A DNA stretch of 64,000 bases from Leptolyngbya sp. FACHB-261 (GTDB taxonomy: Bacteria; Cyanobacteriota; Cyanobacteriia; FACHB-261), in the NCBI RefSeq assembly GCF_014696065.1, contig NZ_JACJPL010000027.1, positions 1-64,000 of the forward strand, given 5' to 3'. The notes below the pieces were generated by a model. That model saw only the letters and a program-made list of their open reading frames with translations. It made no database searches and was not told the origin of the DNA. This document shows, in pieces, positions 24,120-34,242 of the stretch (the stretch's first letter is position 1; each line of letters begins with the position of its first letter). Both the position numbers and the translations under genes were made by a program.

Positions 24120-25868
24120 CTAGGGCTGGATCAGATGCCGCTCGCGGCGACGATGGTCCACGAGGAGGCTAGTGCGTCGTAGCAACGGCTGGAGCACCAG
24201 AGCTGCCAAGGGCAGGCCAGTCAGCAACAGCGCAACCCCAACTTGGATGCTGAGATAACCGGGAGCAAGGCTAATCCCCAAGCCAATACCCAACAGAGCT
24301 GTTAGTAGGGCAATGCTAATGGCGAGAGCATGACTAAAGCCTCGCTCTACTAACTGCTCACCAACTAGTCCTAGACCTGCGCCTGTCAGGCCACCTATCA
24401 CGGCTCCAGTTCCCGCGCCCATGGCTGTGAGGGTCCCTCCGACTGTGGATACACCTGTGACCAAGGCCAGCATCGCTGCTGCCGAGATGGCACCTAGACC
24501 AGCAACCACAGAGGTCGCTGCACCGACCTCAGCACCAGCTGTAGCCAGAGCCCCTGCAGCTGCGCCAAAGCTGACAGCAGCACTAGCTGCGACCGCCACG
24601 CCGAGTCCTGCGCCTGCCATCGCCACAGCAAGCGCTGTCACCCAAGCCATTGCCCCCGAACCGGTAAGCAGTAAGCCCCAGAACAGATAGGGAAGTTGCA
24701 CTATTGGAACCGGAACCGGGGCAGTTTGCACTTTGAGCACGAGCGAGTGCGTTTCTAGTGCTGAGTTGGTATGCAACAGCAGTTTGCGAACATAGGTCTT
24801 GTCCGCCATCAGCTGGACCGTGTCCACAGTGATTGTGCATTCTGCTTGATCGCTCACAAACTGCGGCGGGTCAAAGGCGATCCAGGTGTGAGAGTCAGGG
24901 GTGTGGGGTGGGTCGCTGAAGTGGGGAGCCACCACCTAGGTTCCCGTCAGCACGCTTTTGGTTGGTGTGGGGTTGCTAATGGTTACTGTTTGACGCAGTT
25001 CTTCACCCAGTTTGGTCGCCCTAAATTCCAGGCAGGCCAAACTAATCTTGGCCTCTGGAAGGCGATAGGTGGAGAGCGGCTTAAGCGCTTCGAGGGCAGT
25101 GGTGGCGTCAGCATAGCGATCTTTAGGCCGGGGCTGTACCATTTTTTCCAGCCAATCTGCCCAACGGGGATTGAGTTTAGGCAGTAGAGATCGAAACTGG
25201 AAGCGATAGTTGTGATCGACTAAGTTGCCAACATCGACAGATTTAGTACGAGTGAGCAGACGAATGAGGGTGGCTCCCAAGCCATATAAATCTGAAGCCT
25301 CTGTCAGTTGACGATTGAGCAACTGCTCGGGTGGCATAAAACCCAAAGTGCCCTGAACCACACTACTCACAGCAACTTCACCATCACCGATACGGGCAAA
25401 GCCGAAATCAATTAGATAAACTCGAATCTGGTCATCCACCAAAATATTTTCAGGTTTAATATCGCGATGGACAATGACAGGAATACGGTTCTGTAGATAA
25501 ACCAGAATTTCCAGGACTGCAATTGCAATCTGCTTAATCTCATCCGGGTCGAAGCTGCGTAAAACGGCTAGAGAAGGTGTATATTTGTATTCCTGAACCA
25601 CACAAAACCCATCATCAGTGTGAAAGGAGTGCAGATAGCGGGGAATACCAGGATGGTTAAGGCCCCGAAGCACTTGAATCTCCCGTTCATAGGCGACATA
25701 TCCAGACTAGTCGGAGTTGGATTTCACAAATTGAAATTGCTTGATCACAACGGATTCTTGTAGCTTCAGATCTTCAGCCAGGTAGGTTATGCGACCACCA
25801 CCGCGGTTGTGACCTAGCTCCCTCTGAATGCGGTAGCCCTAGCTGGTGAAATCTGCGAGCTCGTTCAT
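24120..25868 (-). pseudogene. Ser/Thr protein kinase interrupted by three in-frame TAG codons
   Basis: A single frame of 582 codons runs from ATG 25868 to TAG 24120, broken only by TAG at codons 10 (25841-25839), 54 (25709-25707) and 311 (24938-24936); there are no frameshifts. All kinase signatures survive: a Gly-rich loop LGHNRGGGRITYLAED, K43 in VVIKQFQF, HRDIKPEN at 134-141, DFG at 154-156 and GTLGFMPPEQ. After codon 311 come an Ig-like segment (APHFSDPPHTPDSHTW) and a Gly/Ala-rich membrane region of about 130 residues. The TAGs probably replace Gln (codon 10) and Trp (54 and 311), each one transition away. Separate shorter ORFs start at 25673 (GTG) and 24935 (GTG). Recent nonsense pseudogene is likeliest; readthrough is possible. 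Confidence 0.8.
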
Positions 25869-26138
25869 AATGCTCAAGCTGGAGATAATCAGGCTAAAAA
25901 GCAAATCCTGGTCATTTTAAAAGCTCCAAGTATTGCAAACCTGCCAAATTGTCAAAAGGTCAATTCTTGCTCTAGTAGAAAGCTGATTTACCAGGCTCGA
26001 ATCAGCTTATCGGCTATCCTAAATTGCCGCAAATAGAGCCAAGTAACACAATCGCAGTGAGATCTGCGCCTCGATGACAAGACGCTCCGTAGTTTAGAAT
26101 TGTCAGGGGCAGAGTCCTCCTCAATTGGCTAGGTATCG

Positions 26139-28214
26139 GTGAAGTTCGAACCGCTCCACCACAAATATCGCCCGCAGGTGTTTGCGGACTTGGTCGGGCA
26201 AGAGGCCATTACGACCACGCTCAGCAACGCCCTACGCACCCAGCGCATTGCTCCCGCTTATCTGTTTTGTGGCCCTCGAGGTACAGGCAAAACTAGCTCG
26301 GCCCGCATTCTGGCTCGCTCCCTCAATTGCCTGAGCAGCCAGGTTCCTACGACTGCTCCCTGTGGCACTTGTGAGCTATGCCGGGGGATTGCTGGCGGCT
26401 CAGCGTTAGATATTGTCGAAATTGATGCTGCCAGCAATACTGGCGTTGATAACATCCGTGAACTCATCGAACGAGCGCAATTCTCGCCCGTTCAGGCTCG
26501 TTACAAGGTCTACATCATTGACGAAGTTCATATGCTCAGCGTCGCAGCGTTTAATGCGTTGCTTAAGACGTTAGAAGAGCCCCCCGCGCAAGTCGTTTTT
26601 GTCCTAGCGACCACCGATCCGCAGCGAGTTTTGCCTACGATTATTTCTCGCTGTCAACGGTTCGATTTTCGCCGCATTCGTTTAGATGCGATGGTGGCAC
26701 ATTTAAGCCACATTGCCAGACTGGAGAAGATTGCAATTACAGACGAGGCCCTGCAACTGGTAGCGCAGGTAGCACAGGGGGGTCTGCGCGATGCTGAGAG
26801 CTTGCTAGACCAGTTGAGCTTGCTAGAAGGCGAGATCACGGCTGAAGCTGTGTGGGACTTAGTAGGTGCGGTGCCTGAGCGGGATCTATTGGCGCTTTTG
26901 CAGGCGATTGGCAGCGACCAACCAGAAGCCGTCCTGACCAGTGCCCGTCACTTGCTCGATCGAGGCCGAGAGCCATTAATTGTTCTGCAAAATCTCACCA
27001 GTTTCTACCGTGATCTGTTGATTGCCAAGACGGCTCCAGAACGTCGCGATTTAGTTGTGATCACGCCACCGACCTGGGAGCAACTGTGTGCCCATGCGGC
27101 TCCCCTCAGTACCAGCGCCATCCTGGCTAGCCAAAAGCATCTCAAAGACAGCGAACTCCAAATCAAAAACACAACTCAGCCGCGTCTGTGGCTAGAGGTG
27201 ACCCTGCTGGGCTTGTTGCCCTCAGCGCTCAGCCCAGCTCTGGCAGATACTCCAGCGCCACAGGTCTTAACCGTACCCCGCGCCGCATCACTAGCCACTA
27301 GCCCCAGCCTCCAGCTTCCTGCCCCCAACTCCCAGTCCCAATCCCAATCCCAATCGGCAGTCCCCAATGCAGCCACAGCTCAGAACCCAGGTGTTCAAGC
27401 CCAACCTCAACCTCAAGCCCAACCCCACATAGAACTGCCGCCCGAGCGACTGCCGGATGAGGAAGAGGACTCACTGCCGCAGATAGCGGACCCCGTTCCT
27501 GTGCAGGTTCCCATGCAGCCCAAAGCGCAGGCAGATGCGCCATTGCCTCTAGCGGTCGACCCTGTGGCAGCAGAGATTAGGGAAGCGATCTCTGGCAACT
27601 TAGACCGTCATTGGCAAAACTTCCTAGGCCATCCCAAGCTCATGCGCTTTGTGAAAGGGCTGCTCTCTAAGGATGGTTACCTATCTGAGGTCTCAAGTAC
27701 CAAGGCAATCGTCGGGGTTCCGCCTGGGCTGAACATTATCCTGTCCAAGCCGCAACACCTGGCAAACGTGCGGGAGGTGTTGAGTGCGGTTTTGGGCTAT
27801 CCAATCGAGGTGAGGCTCACGATTGCACCTAAGCTTCACCGCCCAGAAAGCAACGTGACGGCTCTTGTCGAGCCTGCACCAGCTCCGGTTGTGCCTCGCG
27901 TGCCGCCCCCTTTCACTCGGTCACCTCAGCCAGGACCAATTGCCCCAAGCAATGGCAGCTCAGCTAGTGTTCTAAGCCCTTCCAGCTCTGCGCCTACCTC
28001 CCGATCAGAAGCACCTGGACAAGCTCCTATCGTTTCCCGTTCTGATGATCTTGATGAGGTTGCAGTGGCAGCCAAACGACTAGCCGAATTCTTCAACGGC
28101 GCAGTTGTGAATTTGGACAGTGATGAAGACAGCTTGCCCTGGTATCTGCAGACTTCTAAAACAGCCTCTGAGATTTATGCTGAGGACGAGGACGAAGACG
28201 ATCTGCCCTTTTAA
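26139..28214 (+). CDS. dnaX: DNA polymerase III subunit gamma/tau
   Basis: 691 residues from a GTG with AGGT close upstream. It is the clamp-loader ATPase of replication. The N-terminus reads FEPLHHKYRPQVFADLVGQ; Walker A GPRGTGKT is at 45-52, a Zn module uses C64, C75, C78 and C81, and the Walker B is IIDEVHML. Domain III is followed by a long Pro/Gln/Ser-rich linker (about 360-470) and a conserved C-terminal domain ending in DEDDLPF. I see no intein, unlike some cyanobacterial dnaX genes, and no obvious gamma-type slippery site. It is divergent from the broken kinase gene, 270 nt away. Confidence 0.95.
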   Translation: MKFEPLHHKYRPQVFADLVGQEAITTTLSNALRTQRIAPAYLFCGPRGTGKTSSARILARSLNCLSSQVPTTAPCGTCELCRGIAGGSALDIVEIDAASNTGVDNIRELIERAQFSPVQARYKVYIIDEVHMLSVAAFNALLKTLEEPPAQVVFVLATTDPQRVLPTIISRCQRFDFRRIRLDAMVAHLSHIARLEKIAITDEALQLVAQVAQGGLRDAESLLDQLSLLEGEITAEAVWDLVGAVPERDLLALLQAIGSDQPEAVLTSARHLLDRGREPLIVLQNLTSFYRDLLIAKTAPERRDLVVITPPTWEQLCAHAAPLSTSAILASQKHLKDSELQIKNTTQPRLWLEVTLLGLLPSALSPALADTPAPQVLTVPRAASLATSPSLQLPAPNSQSQSQSQSAVPNAATAQNPGVQAQPQPQAQPHIELPPERLPDEEEDSLPQIADPVPVQVPMQPKAQADAPLPLAVDPVAAEIREAISGNLDRHWQNFLGHPKLMRFVKGLLSKDGYLSEVSSTKAIVGVPPGLNIILSKPQHLANVREVLSAVLGYPIEVRLTIAPKLHRPESNVTALVEPAPAPVVPRVPPPFTRSPQPGPIAPSNGSSASVLSPSSSAPTSRSEAPGQAPIVSRSDDLDEVAVAAKRLAEFFNGAVVNLDSDEDSLPWYLQTSKTASEIYAEDEDEDDLPF

Positions 28215-28256
28215 AAGCGGAGGTTTTCTGAAGTTTTAAGGCTTGAAGCGACAAGC

Positions 28257-28649
28257 TTAGAGCAACCACTCTTGAGCAATCACATAGGCGCGACAGTAGT
28301 AGTCGGCCAAGGTCGGCAGGTCCTGATCATCCATGTAATCGTCTACTAGCAGATACAAATAGTTAAGGGGGAGGCCAACGGCCTTGCAGTAGATATGAGC
28401 TTCCCAAGACAGCTGATAGAAGTCCTCAAACGAGCGATGCTTCACGGCAAAGAATACTAAAGCGGCAAACACCTGCTGCTCTTCGTCTGCCTCCTCCCAC
28501 CAGTTTTGGGGCATGAAGGCTTCTTCCCACCAGTCGGGTCGATGATAGCCCTCAGGAGTTTTGGCTCCTGGACAGAATTCAACGCCTCGTTGCGTAATGC
28601 AATAAGGCGTCAAGTTAATCTTCTCTAAAACTTCTAGAGGGCCTTCCAT
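28257..28649 (-). CDS. hypothetical protein, acidic and aromatic-rich (130 aa)
   Basis: Starts at MEGPLEVLEK (ATG 28649); the frame is open to 28703 but that part is less protein-like. It is a soluble acidic protein rich in Trp, Tyr and Asp (HRPDWWEEAF, NWWEEADEEQQ, LVDDYMDDQDLPTLADYYCRAY). Two Cys near the N-terminus (PYCITQRGVEFCPG) could bind metal or form a disulfide. No family was recognised. It is convergent with dnaX, 42 nt away. Confidence 0.6.
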   Translation of the reverse strand: MEGPLEVLEKINLTPYCITQRGVEFCPGAKTPEGYHRPDWWEEAFMPQNWWEEADEEQQVFAALVFFAVKHRSFEDFYQLSWEAHIYCKAVGLPLNYLYLLVDDYMDDQDLPTLADYYCRAYVIAQEWLL

Positions 28650-28849
28650 GCTGTGAATTCCAAGATTAATTAGTAGCTTGTAGATGCATTGGTAAACGCA
28701 CAAGCTAGTTGGGCATGCCCAGACTAGGCTCGTGGCTAATTCTGTAGCTGATAGTGTAGAAGCAACTGTAAGGGGTTCAAGTACAACCCGAGTTATGCAA
28801 GCTCTAAAGCTTTGCTCCGGACCCGAACTTTCGATACTGCCGCACTGGT

Positions 28850-29029
28850 TTAAGCCACACTCAATTCACAGGTCACGGTCTGTTTCTGGAAGCGAGTAGA
28901 CTTGCTATCCCGCGCTTGCAACCCCTCTAGCCAGCCAATCCAGGAGAATAACGAGAACGCTTCATCGGGCAAATCTACACCCTGCCTACCATAGTGCCAG
29001 CCAACCATGTATGGGTCTTTCAGTGTCAT
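28850..29029 (-). CDS. very small protein (59 aa), RMF-like pattern
   Basis: From MTLKDPYMVGWHYG. The spacing G-W-x-x-G-R-x-G, a 12-residue gap, then W-I-G-W-L-E-G recalls ribosome modulation factor (GYxAGxxG ... WLGGWREAM), the small protein that dimerises ribosomes in stationary phase. The resemblance is by eye only. The ATG at 29029 gives the compact protein; the frame continues to 29089. No neighbour points to a role. Confidence 0.4.
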   Translation of the reverse strand: MTLKDPYMVGWHYGRQGVDLPDEAFSLFSWIGWLEGLQARDSKSTRFQKQTVTCELSVA

Positions 29030-29551
29030 GATGGGGGAACCTCGGTCTTTGGGGGATGGGACGGCGAACCCGGCCAGGTGCCGTCCCATAAACTTTACAC
29101 TTCTTTACGAAATCTGAAAACTTTGTTTTTGGCTACTCCCCCAGGAGTAGTCTTTGAAGTTACCCTGAAGGTGATGGTGATAACACTAGGCTGAATTGAG
29201 CGCTGGGTCTGGAACGTCGCAAATCTCTTCAGGATGTCAGCTCAAAACATAGCCTCATACTAGTAAGTAATATTACTCACTAACTGCTTGCCGATCTTGT
29301 TGAAGAGGTACCAGAAGTTTCAACAAAGCACTAGGGGGACAGCTCGGCTTCCCGGTTACGGATCCCCTCACTGTTAAATCAAATTAACAAAGTTAAATTA
29401 GTAAACATGAAACCACAGGAAGTCGCTGTTCAGTGAAGGGTTGTGTGGTTTCGCTTGCCTCGTTGGTCCCTGGTTGGCTGCTACTTGAAACGACTCTCAA
29501 CTCCAACCATTGCACAACTGGCGTTCCCCCCTCTAGTGAGAGGAATTTATA
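29030..29551. other. long leader upstream of clpC
   Basis: About 520 nt with no gene. It contains a dyad GTAAGTAATATTAC at 29263-29276 (the GTA-N8-TAC form used by NtcA), but no matching -10 box at the canonical distance, so I do not call it an NtcA site with confidence. GAGAGGAATT lies just before the clpC ATG. Confidence 0.35.
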
Positions 29552-32002
29552 ATGTTTGAACGCTTCACCGAACAATCTATCAAAGCAATCATGCTGGCCC
29601 AGGAGGAAGCTCGTCGCCTGGGGCATAACTTCGTCGGCACTGAGCAAATCCTGCTGGGTGTAATTGGCGAAGGAACCAGTGTGGCTGCCAAGGTTTTAAA
29701 AACGATGGGCGTTAACCTTAAAAACGCCCGCATTGAAGTTGAGAAGATTATTGGTCGGGGTTTTGGCTCTGTGCCACCTGAAATTCCGGTTACCCCAAGG
29801 GCCAAGCAAGTTCTGGAGTTGTCCGTCGCAGAAGCCAATCAGCTCGGGCAAGCAGCGGTCAGTCCCGAACACTTAGTTCTGGCTCTGATCCGCTCTGGTG
29901 AAGGCGTTGCCGTCAAGGTTTTGGAGAATCTGGGCGTTGATCCGGCCCAAGTTCGTACTGAGCTAGCTCAAGATCTAGACAGCAAACCCAAAGCGACAGC
30001 AGGCAGTCGTCAAGGCCGCAGCAAAACAGCAACTCTTGACGAGTTCAGTACTGATTTAGCGAAACAGGCGGCGGACGGCAAACTCGATCCTGTAGTTGGA
30101 CGCCAAGCTGAAATTGAGCGGGTAATCCAAATTTTGGCTCGACGCACTAAGAACAATCCAGTGCTGGTTGGCGAACCCGGCGTAGGTAAAACCGCTATTG
30201 CTGAAGGCCTAGCTCAGCGCATTGTTGCTCGCGAAGTGCCTGACTTTTTGTTCGACAAGCGAGTGGTTAGCCTAGATATGGGCTCACTGGTTGCGGGCAC
30301 TAAATTCCGGGGCGACTTTGAAGAGCGGCTCAAAGGCATCATGGCTGAGGTTCAAGCGGCTGGCAATGTCATTTTGGTCATCGACGAAGTGCATACCTTA
30401 TTGGGTGCAGGTGCAGTCGAGGGCAGTATGGATGCAGCCAACATGCTTAAGCCGGCCCTGGCTCGGGGTGACTTCCAGTGCATTGGCGCTACCACTCTGG
30501 ACGAGTACCGCAAGCATATCGAGCGTGATGCTGCTCTAGAGCGGCGTTTCCAACCCGTGACGGTAGGTGCACCCAATGTCGAGGACACCATTGCGATCCT
30601 CTACGGTCTGCGCGAGCGCTACGAGCAACACCACAAACTCAAGATCGCCGATGAAGCGATTGAGGCAGCAGCGCGGTTGTCTGACCGTTATATTGCCGAC
30701 CGCTACTTACCCGACAAGGCCATTGACTTGATCGATGAGGCGGGTTCGCGAGTGCGGTTGCGGCACTCCCAGCCCTCACCTGAAGCCCGTCAGCTAGAGC
30801 TAGAGCTACGCCAAGTTCTGCGGCAGAAGGATGATGCCCTGCGGACTCAGGACTTCGACCAGGCAGGCCAATTGCGCGACCGCGAGTTAGCAATTCAGGC
30901 CGAGCTCAAGCAGATTGCCCAGAACAAACCGACTGAAACCCCGGTGGTTGATCCTGAGGACATTGCTCAGATTGTGGCGTCCTGGACTGGTGTTCCCGTG
31001 CAGAAGCTAACCGAATCTGAGTCAGAGAAACTCCTGCACATGGAGACCACGCTGCACGAGCGACTGATTGGTCAGCACGAGGCTGTACAAGCGGTTTCAC
31101 GCGCCATTCGTCGGGCCCGTGTTGGCCTCAAGAATCCCAACCGTCCAATTGCCAGCTTCGTCTTCTCCGGTCCTACGGGTGTAGGTAAGACTGAGTTGGC
31201 CAAGTCCCTAGCTGCTTACTTCTTCGGCTCAGAAGAAGCTATGATCCGCCTGGATATGTCGGAGTTCATGGAGCGTCATACCGTTTCCAAGCTGATTGGC
31301 TCGCCCCCTGGCTATGTCGGGTACGACGAAGGTGGACAGCTCACCGAAGCAGTGCGGCGCAAGCCCTATACCGTGGTTCTGTTCGACGAAATCGAGAAGG
31401 CCCACCCCGACGTGTTCAATATGCTCCTGCAAATCTTGGAGGATGGTCGCCTGACCGATGCCAAGGGACGCACAGTGAGCTTTAAGAACACTCTGCTAAT
31501 CATGACCTCGAACATTGGCTCGAAGGTGATCGAAAAAGGTGGCGGTGGTTTAGGCTTCGAGTTCGCCAGCCATGCCGGTGATGCCCAGTACAGCCGCATT
31601 CGCTCTCTGGTGAATGAAGAGCTGAAAGGCGCCTTCCGGCCTGAGTTCATCAACCGACTTGACGAGATTATCGTCTTCCGTCAGTTGACTCGTGAAGAAG
31701 TCACTCAAATCGCTGACATCATGCTGCAAGAAGTCTTTGGGCGTCTAGCAGAACAGGGCATGACCCTAGAGGTCAGCCAACGCTTCAAGGACCGCCTGGT
31801 TCAAGAAGGCTACAACCCCAGCTACGGTGCTCGCCCCTTGCGCCGAGCGATTATGCGCCTCCTAGAGGACAGCTTGGCTGAGGCGATGTTGACCGGTCGC
31901 ATCCGGAGCGGAGACACCGCGCTCGTGGACGTGGATGACGACAATCAGATTGTTGTACATCCCACTGAGCAGCGAGAGTTGCTTCCCCTGGCAAGGGCCT
32001 AG
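29552..32002 (+). CDS. clpC: ClpC AAA+ unfoldase of the Clp protease
   Basis: 816 residues, standard length for ClpC. Domain order: Clp N-domain repeats (1-145), first AAA+ module with Walker A GEPGVGKT near 208-215 and [12 protein letters not shown], a UVR-containing middle region ([12 protein letters not shown]), second AAA+ module with [15 protein letters not shown] and the sensor region, then the C-terminal D2-small domain. It unfolds substrates for ClpP in the cytoplasm or at the thylakoid and is usually essential in cyanobacteria. A strong terminator follows at 32050. Confidence 0.97.
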   Translation: MFERFTEQSIKAIMLAQEEARRLGHNFVGTEQILLGVIGEGTSVAAKVLKTMGVNLKNARIEVEKIIGRGFGSVPPEIPVTPRAKQVLELSVAEANQLGQAAVSPEHLVLALIRSGEGVAVKVLENLGVDPAQVRTELAQDLDSKPKATAGSRQGRSKTATLDEFSTDLAKQAADGKLDPVVGRQAEIERVIQILARRTKNNPVLVGEPGVGKTAIAEGLAQRIVAREVPDFLFDKRVVSLDMGSLVAGTKFRGDFEERLKGIMAEVQAAGNVILVIDEVHTLLGAGAVEGSMDAANMLKPALARGDFQCIGATTLDEYRKHIERDAALERRFQPVTVGAPNVEDTIAILYGLRERYEQHHKLKIADEAIEAAARLSDRYIADRYLPDKAIDLIDEAGSRVRLRHSQPSPEARQLELELRQVLRQKDDALRTQDFDQAGQLRDRELAIQAELKQIAQNKPTETPVVDPEDIAQIVASWTGVPVQKLTESESEKLLHMETTLHERLIGQHEAVQAVSRAIRRARVGLKNPNRPIASFVFSGPTGVGKTELAKSLAAYFFGSEEAMIRLDMSEFMERHTVSKLIGSPPGYVGYDEGGQLTEAVRRKPYTVVLFDEIEKAHPDVFNMLLQILEDGRLTDAKGRTVSFKNTLLIMTSNIGSKVIEKGGGGLGFEFASHAGDAQYSRIRSLVNEELKGAFRPEFINRLDEIIVFRQLTREEVTQIADIMLQEVFGRLAEQGMTLEVSQRFKDRLVQEGYNPSYGARPLRRAIMRLLEDSLAEAMLTGRIRSGDTALVDVDDDNQIVVHPTEQRELLPLARA

Positions 32003-32049
32003 CGCACCGCGTAAGTGCACGGCATAGCGCTCTAAAGCGCTAAACTTTG

Positions 32050-32077
32050 CCCCCCTGACATTGGCTTGTCAGGGGGG
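32050..32077 (+). terminator. terminator of clpC
   Basis: An 11-bp GC-rich stem (32050-32060 with 32067-32077), 6-nt loop, then TTATTT. It lies 48 nt after the clpC stop and also faces the convergent hybrid kinase gene. Confidence 0.85.
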
Positions 32078-32141
32078 TTATTTCGTGGTCAGGTCACACA
32101 CCTATTCAAGCCAGACTCATAGTCAGACTGAACAGATCAGG

Positions 32142-34100
32142 TCAGACCAAATTACGACCGACCAAGCGGGCAATCACCGCAGCTAGATTCAAGGGTTCGA
32201 CTGGTTTAGAGACGTGCACTTGAAAGCCTGCTGAAATTGCTCTAGCACGATCTTCTTCGCGCGCGTGAGCCGTCAGGGCAGCAGCAGGAACGTTGCCCCC
32301 TCGCTCCAGGGGCAAGTCTCTCACCCGCTGAATCAAGCTGTAGCCGTCCTCATCTGGCATGCTGATGTCACTGAGCAACACATCTGGCTTGACCTGTTCA
32401 AGCTGCCGCAAGGCCTCATGCGCCGAAGCAACTGCCGTGACCTTAGCGCCCCACTGCTCTAGTGCTGTTGTGAGCAGCAGTCGGGCGTCTGCCTCATCGT
32501 CTACCACCAGAACCAGCACCCCATCCAGCACTGGCGCTTGCGACGAGGGGGGGGAGTAAGCACTGGGAACGGCTTGCCCAGCCTCTAGCAGAGGTAACTT
32601 TACAGTGAAGGCCGCTCCCTGTGACTCTCCACGGCTAGTGGCCTCCACAGTTCCACCCTGAAGCTCTACCAGGTGACGGACAATCGCCAGCCCTAGGCCA
32701 AGCCCTCCATGTAGGCGTGTCATCGTGCCATCTGCCTGACGGAAACGGTCGAACACATAGGGCAGAAAGTCGGAGCTGATGCCCTTGCCTGTGTCACTTA
32801 CACAAATTTGTGCCTGAGGGCCAAGCTTGGTAAGGCTTACCTCGATCTGCCCACCCTCAGGCGTGAATTTGATCGCATTCGCCAACAGGTTCCAGACCAC
32901 TTGTTGGAGACGGTCGGAGTCACCAAGAACTGAGCCAACCAAAGGCTCTAAGCTCGCCTCAAGACGAATGGCCTTAGCCTCAGCACTCGGGCGCACCGTA
33001 TCCAGCGCTGCCTCGATTACCGTGACTAGATCGACAGGGCCAACTTGAAGGGAGAGCTTGCCGGTGATGATGCGCGAAACGTCGAGCAAATCCTCGATCA
33101 GCTTAGTTTGAGCGCGGGTATTGCGCTCGATTGTCTCTAAGGCGCGGACTGTAGTGGCCTCATCTAGCTTGCCCCGACGCAATAACTGCGTCCAGCCCAA
33201 CATGGCATTGAGCGGCGAGCGCAACTCGTGGGACACCGTCGCCAGAAATTCGTCCTTGGCACGATTGGCAGCCTCAGCCTCTTTTCGGGCCTGTTCAGCG
33301 GCACTGCGAGCGGCCTGCTCCCGCTTCAGTAGCGCCGTCCGTTCTGCTTCTGCCAGCTTACGCTCAGTGATATCTGACCAGACATAAGCAACGCTAACCA
33401 GCTGAGCTTGGTCATCCAGCACCGGGTCAGCACTGACACGGAACCAACGCTCCCCCACCCGCAGCTCAACCCTTTGGCGTTGCTGAAGCTGATCAAAGGG
33501 AGGCAACACAGGAACCTCAATGGGCCCCAGCGTGTTTTGCACCAGCTTGTGATGCAGGCAACCTTGAATCTCGCTCAGAGGTTTGTTGAGCAACTGCGCC
33601 ATTGCTCGGTTACAACGCAGAATCCGACCCTCTGCGTTGAGGAGACAGACACCATCTCCAATGGCATCGAAGGTGGTCTGCCATTCCCAAGCTAAAACCC
33701 GCGCTGACTCTTCTGCCTGCCGAATCCGTAGCAGGGCTCTAACCGTAGCCACCAGTTCTCGGGGTTCTACGGGTTGGGTTAAGTAGCTGTCTGCTCCCCC
33801 TTCCAAGCCCTGTACCTTGTCTTCACTCGAGGTCGAGCTAGCGGACAAATGCAGGACCGGGATCGAAGCGGTGGTCGGATTAACTTTGATGCTGCGGCAA
33901 ACCTCGAAGCCGCTGATGTCGGGCAGGTTAATGTCAAGAATGACTAGGCTAGCCTGGACGGTTTTCAGTAGCTGTAGGGCTTCTGAGCCACTAGCAGCCT
34001 CTTGTACCGCAAACCCTGCTCTTTTGAGCACTCGAGTGACGGCGTAACGATTAGCAGCATCGTCGTCCACATTCAGAATGAGGGTTTGCAGCTCAGACAT
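32142..34100 (-). CDS. hybrid histidine kinase: REC-PAS-HisKA-HATPase-REC
   Basis: About 652 residues from MSELQTLILNVDDD. An N-terminal receiver (phospho-Asp in SLVILDINLPD) is followed by PAS (about 140-260), coiled coil, HisKA with TVSHELRSPLNAMLGW, HATPase_c (NLLANAIKFTPEG, DTGKGI, GGLGLGLAIV), and a C-terminal receiver (DVLLSDISMPDEDG). It is the last gene of the stressosome operon, 143 nt after the previous gene on the same strand, and is its likely phosphorelay output. No DNA-binding domain. The frame extends to 34121, but the ATG at 34100 fits receiver starts better. Confidence 0.9.
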   Translation of the reverse strand: MSELQTLILNVDDDAANRYAVTRVLKRAGFAVQEAASGSEALQLLKTVQASLVILDINLPDISGFEVCRSIKVNPTTASIPVLHLSASSTSSEDKVQGLEGGADSYLTQPVEPRELVATVRALLRIRQAEESARVLAWEWQTTFDAIGDGVCLLNAEGRILRCNRAMAQLLNKPLSEIQGCLHHKLVQNTLGPIEVPVLPPFDQLQQRQRVELRVGERWFRVSADPVLDDQAQLVSVAYVWSDITERKLAEAERTALLKREQAARSAAEQARKEAEAANRAKDEFLATVSHELRSPLNAMLGWTQLLRRGKLDEATTVRALETIERNTRAQTKLIEDLLDVSRIITGKLSLQVGPVDLVTVIEAALDTVRPSAEAKAIRLEASLEPLVGSVLGDSDRLQQVVWNLLANAIKFTPEGGQIEVSLTKLGPQAQICVSDTGKGISSDFLPYVFDRFRQADGTMTRLHGGLGLGLAIVRHLVELQGGTVEATSRGESQGAAFTVKLPLLEAGQAVPSAYSPPSSQAPVLDGVLVLVVDDEADARLLLTTALEQWGAKVTAVASAHEALRQLEQVKPDVLLSDISMPDEDGYSLIQRVRDLPLERGGNVPAAALTAHAREEDRARAISAGFQVHVSKPVEPLNLAAVIARLVGRNLV

Positions 34101-34242
34101 GCTCTGTATGACCAGGCACACCTGGTTCTAACCTACGTTTTGCTAGGGTTCCCGTAATACTAGCGTGTTTGTCTGGTAGCGCTCTTCTACGTGCGAGTCT
34201 GCGGTAGAAGCGACGGCAGAAAGCTAGAGCGTGGGGCTGGTC

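Noticed and set aside
24120-25868. Genome-wide recoding of TAG
   Set aside because: Several clear genes end in TAG right at their conserved C-termini (clpC, recR, MATE, the peptidase), so TAG is an ordinary stop here. The kinase case is local.
26139-28214. Intein in dnaX
   Set aside because: The frame is continuous through the ATPase motifs with normal spacing, leaving no room for an intein.
29263-29276. NtcA box upstream of clpC
   Set aside because: The GTA-N8-TAC dyad is present, but no TAN3T -10 box lies about 22 nt downstream and it is 275 nt from the ATG. A chance match is likely.
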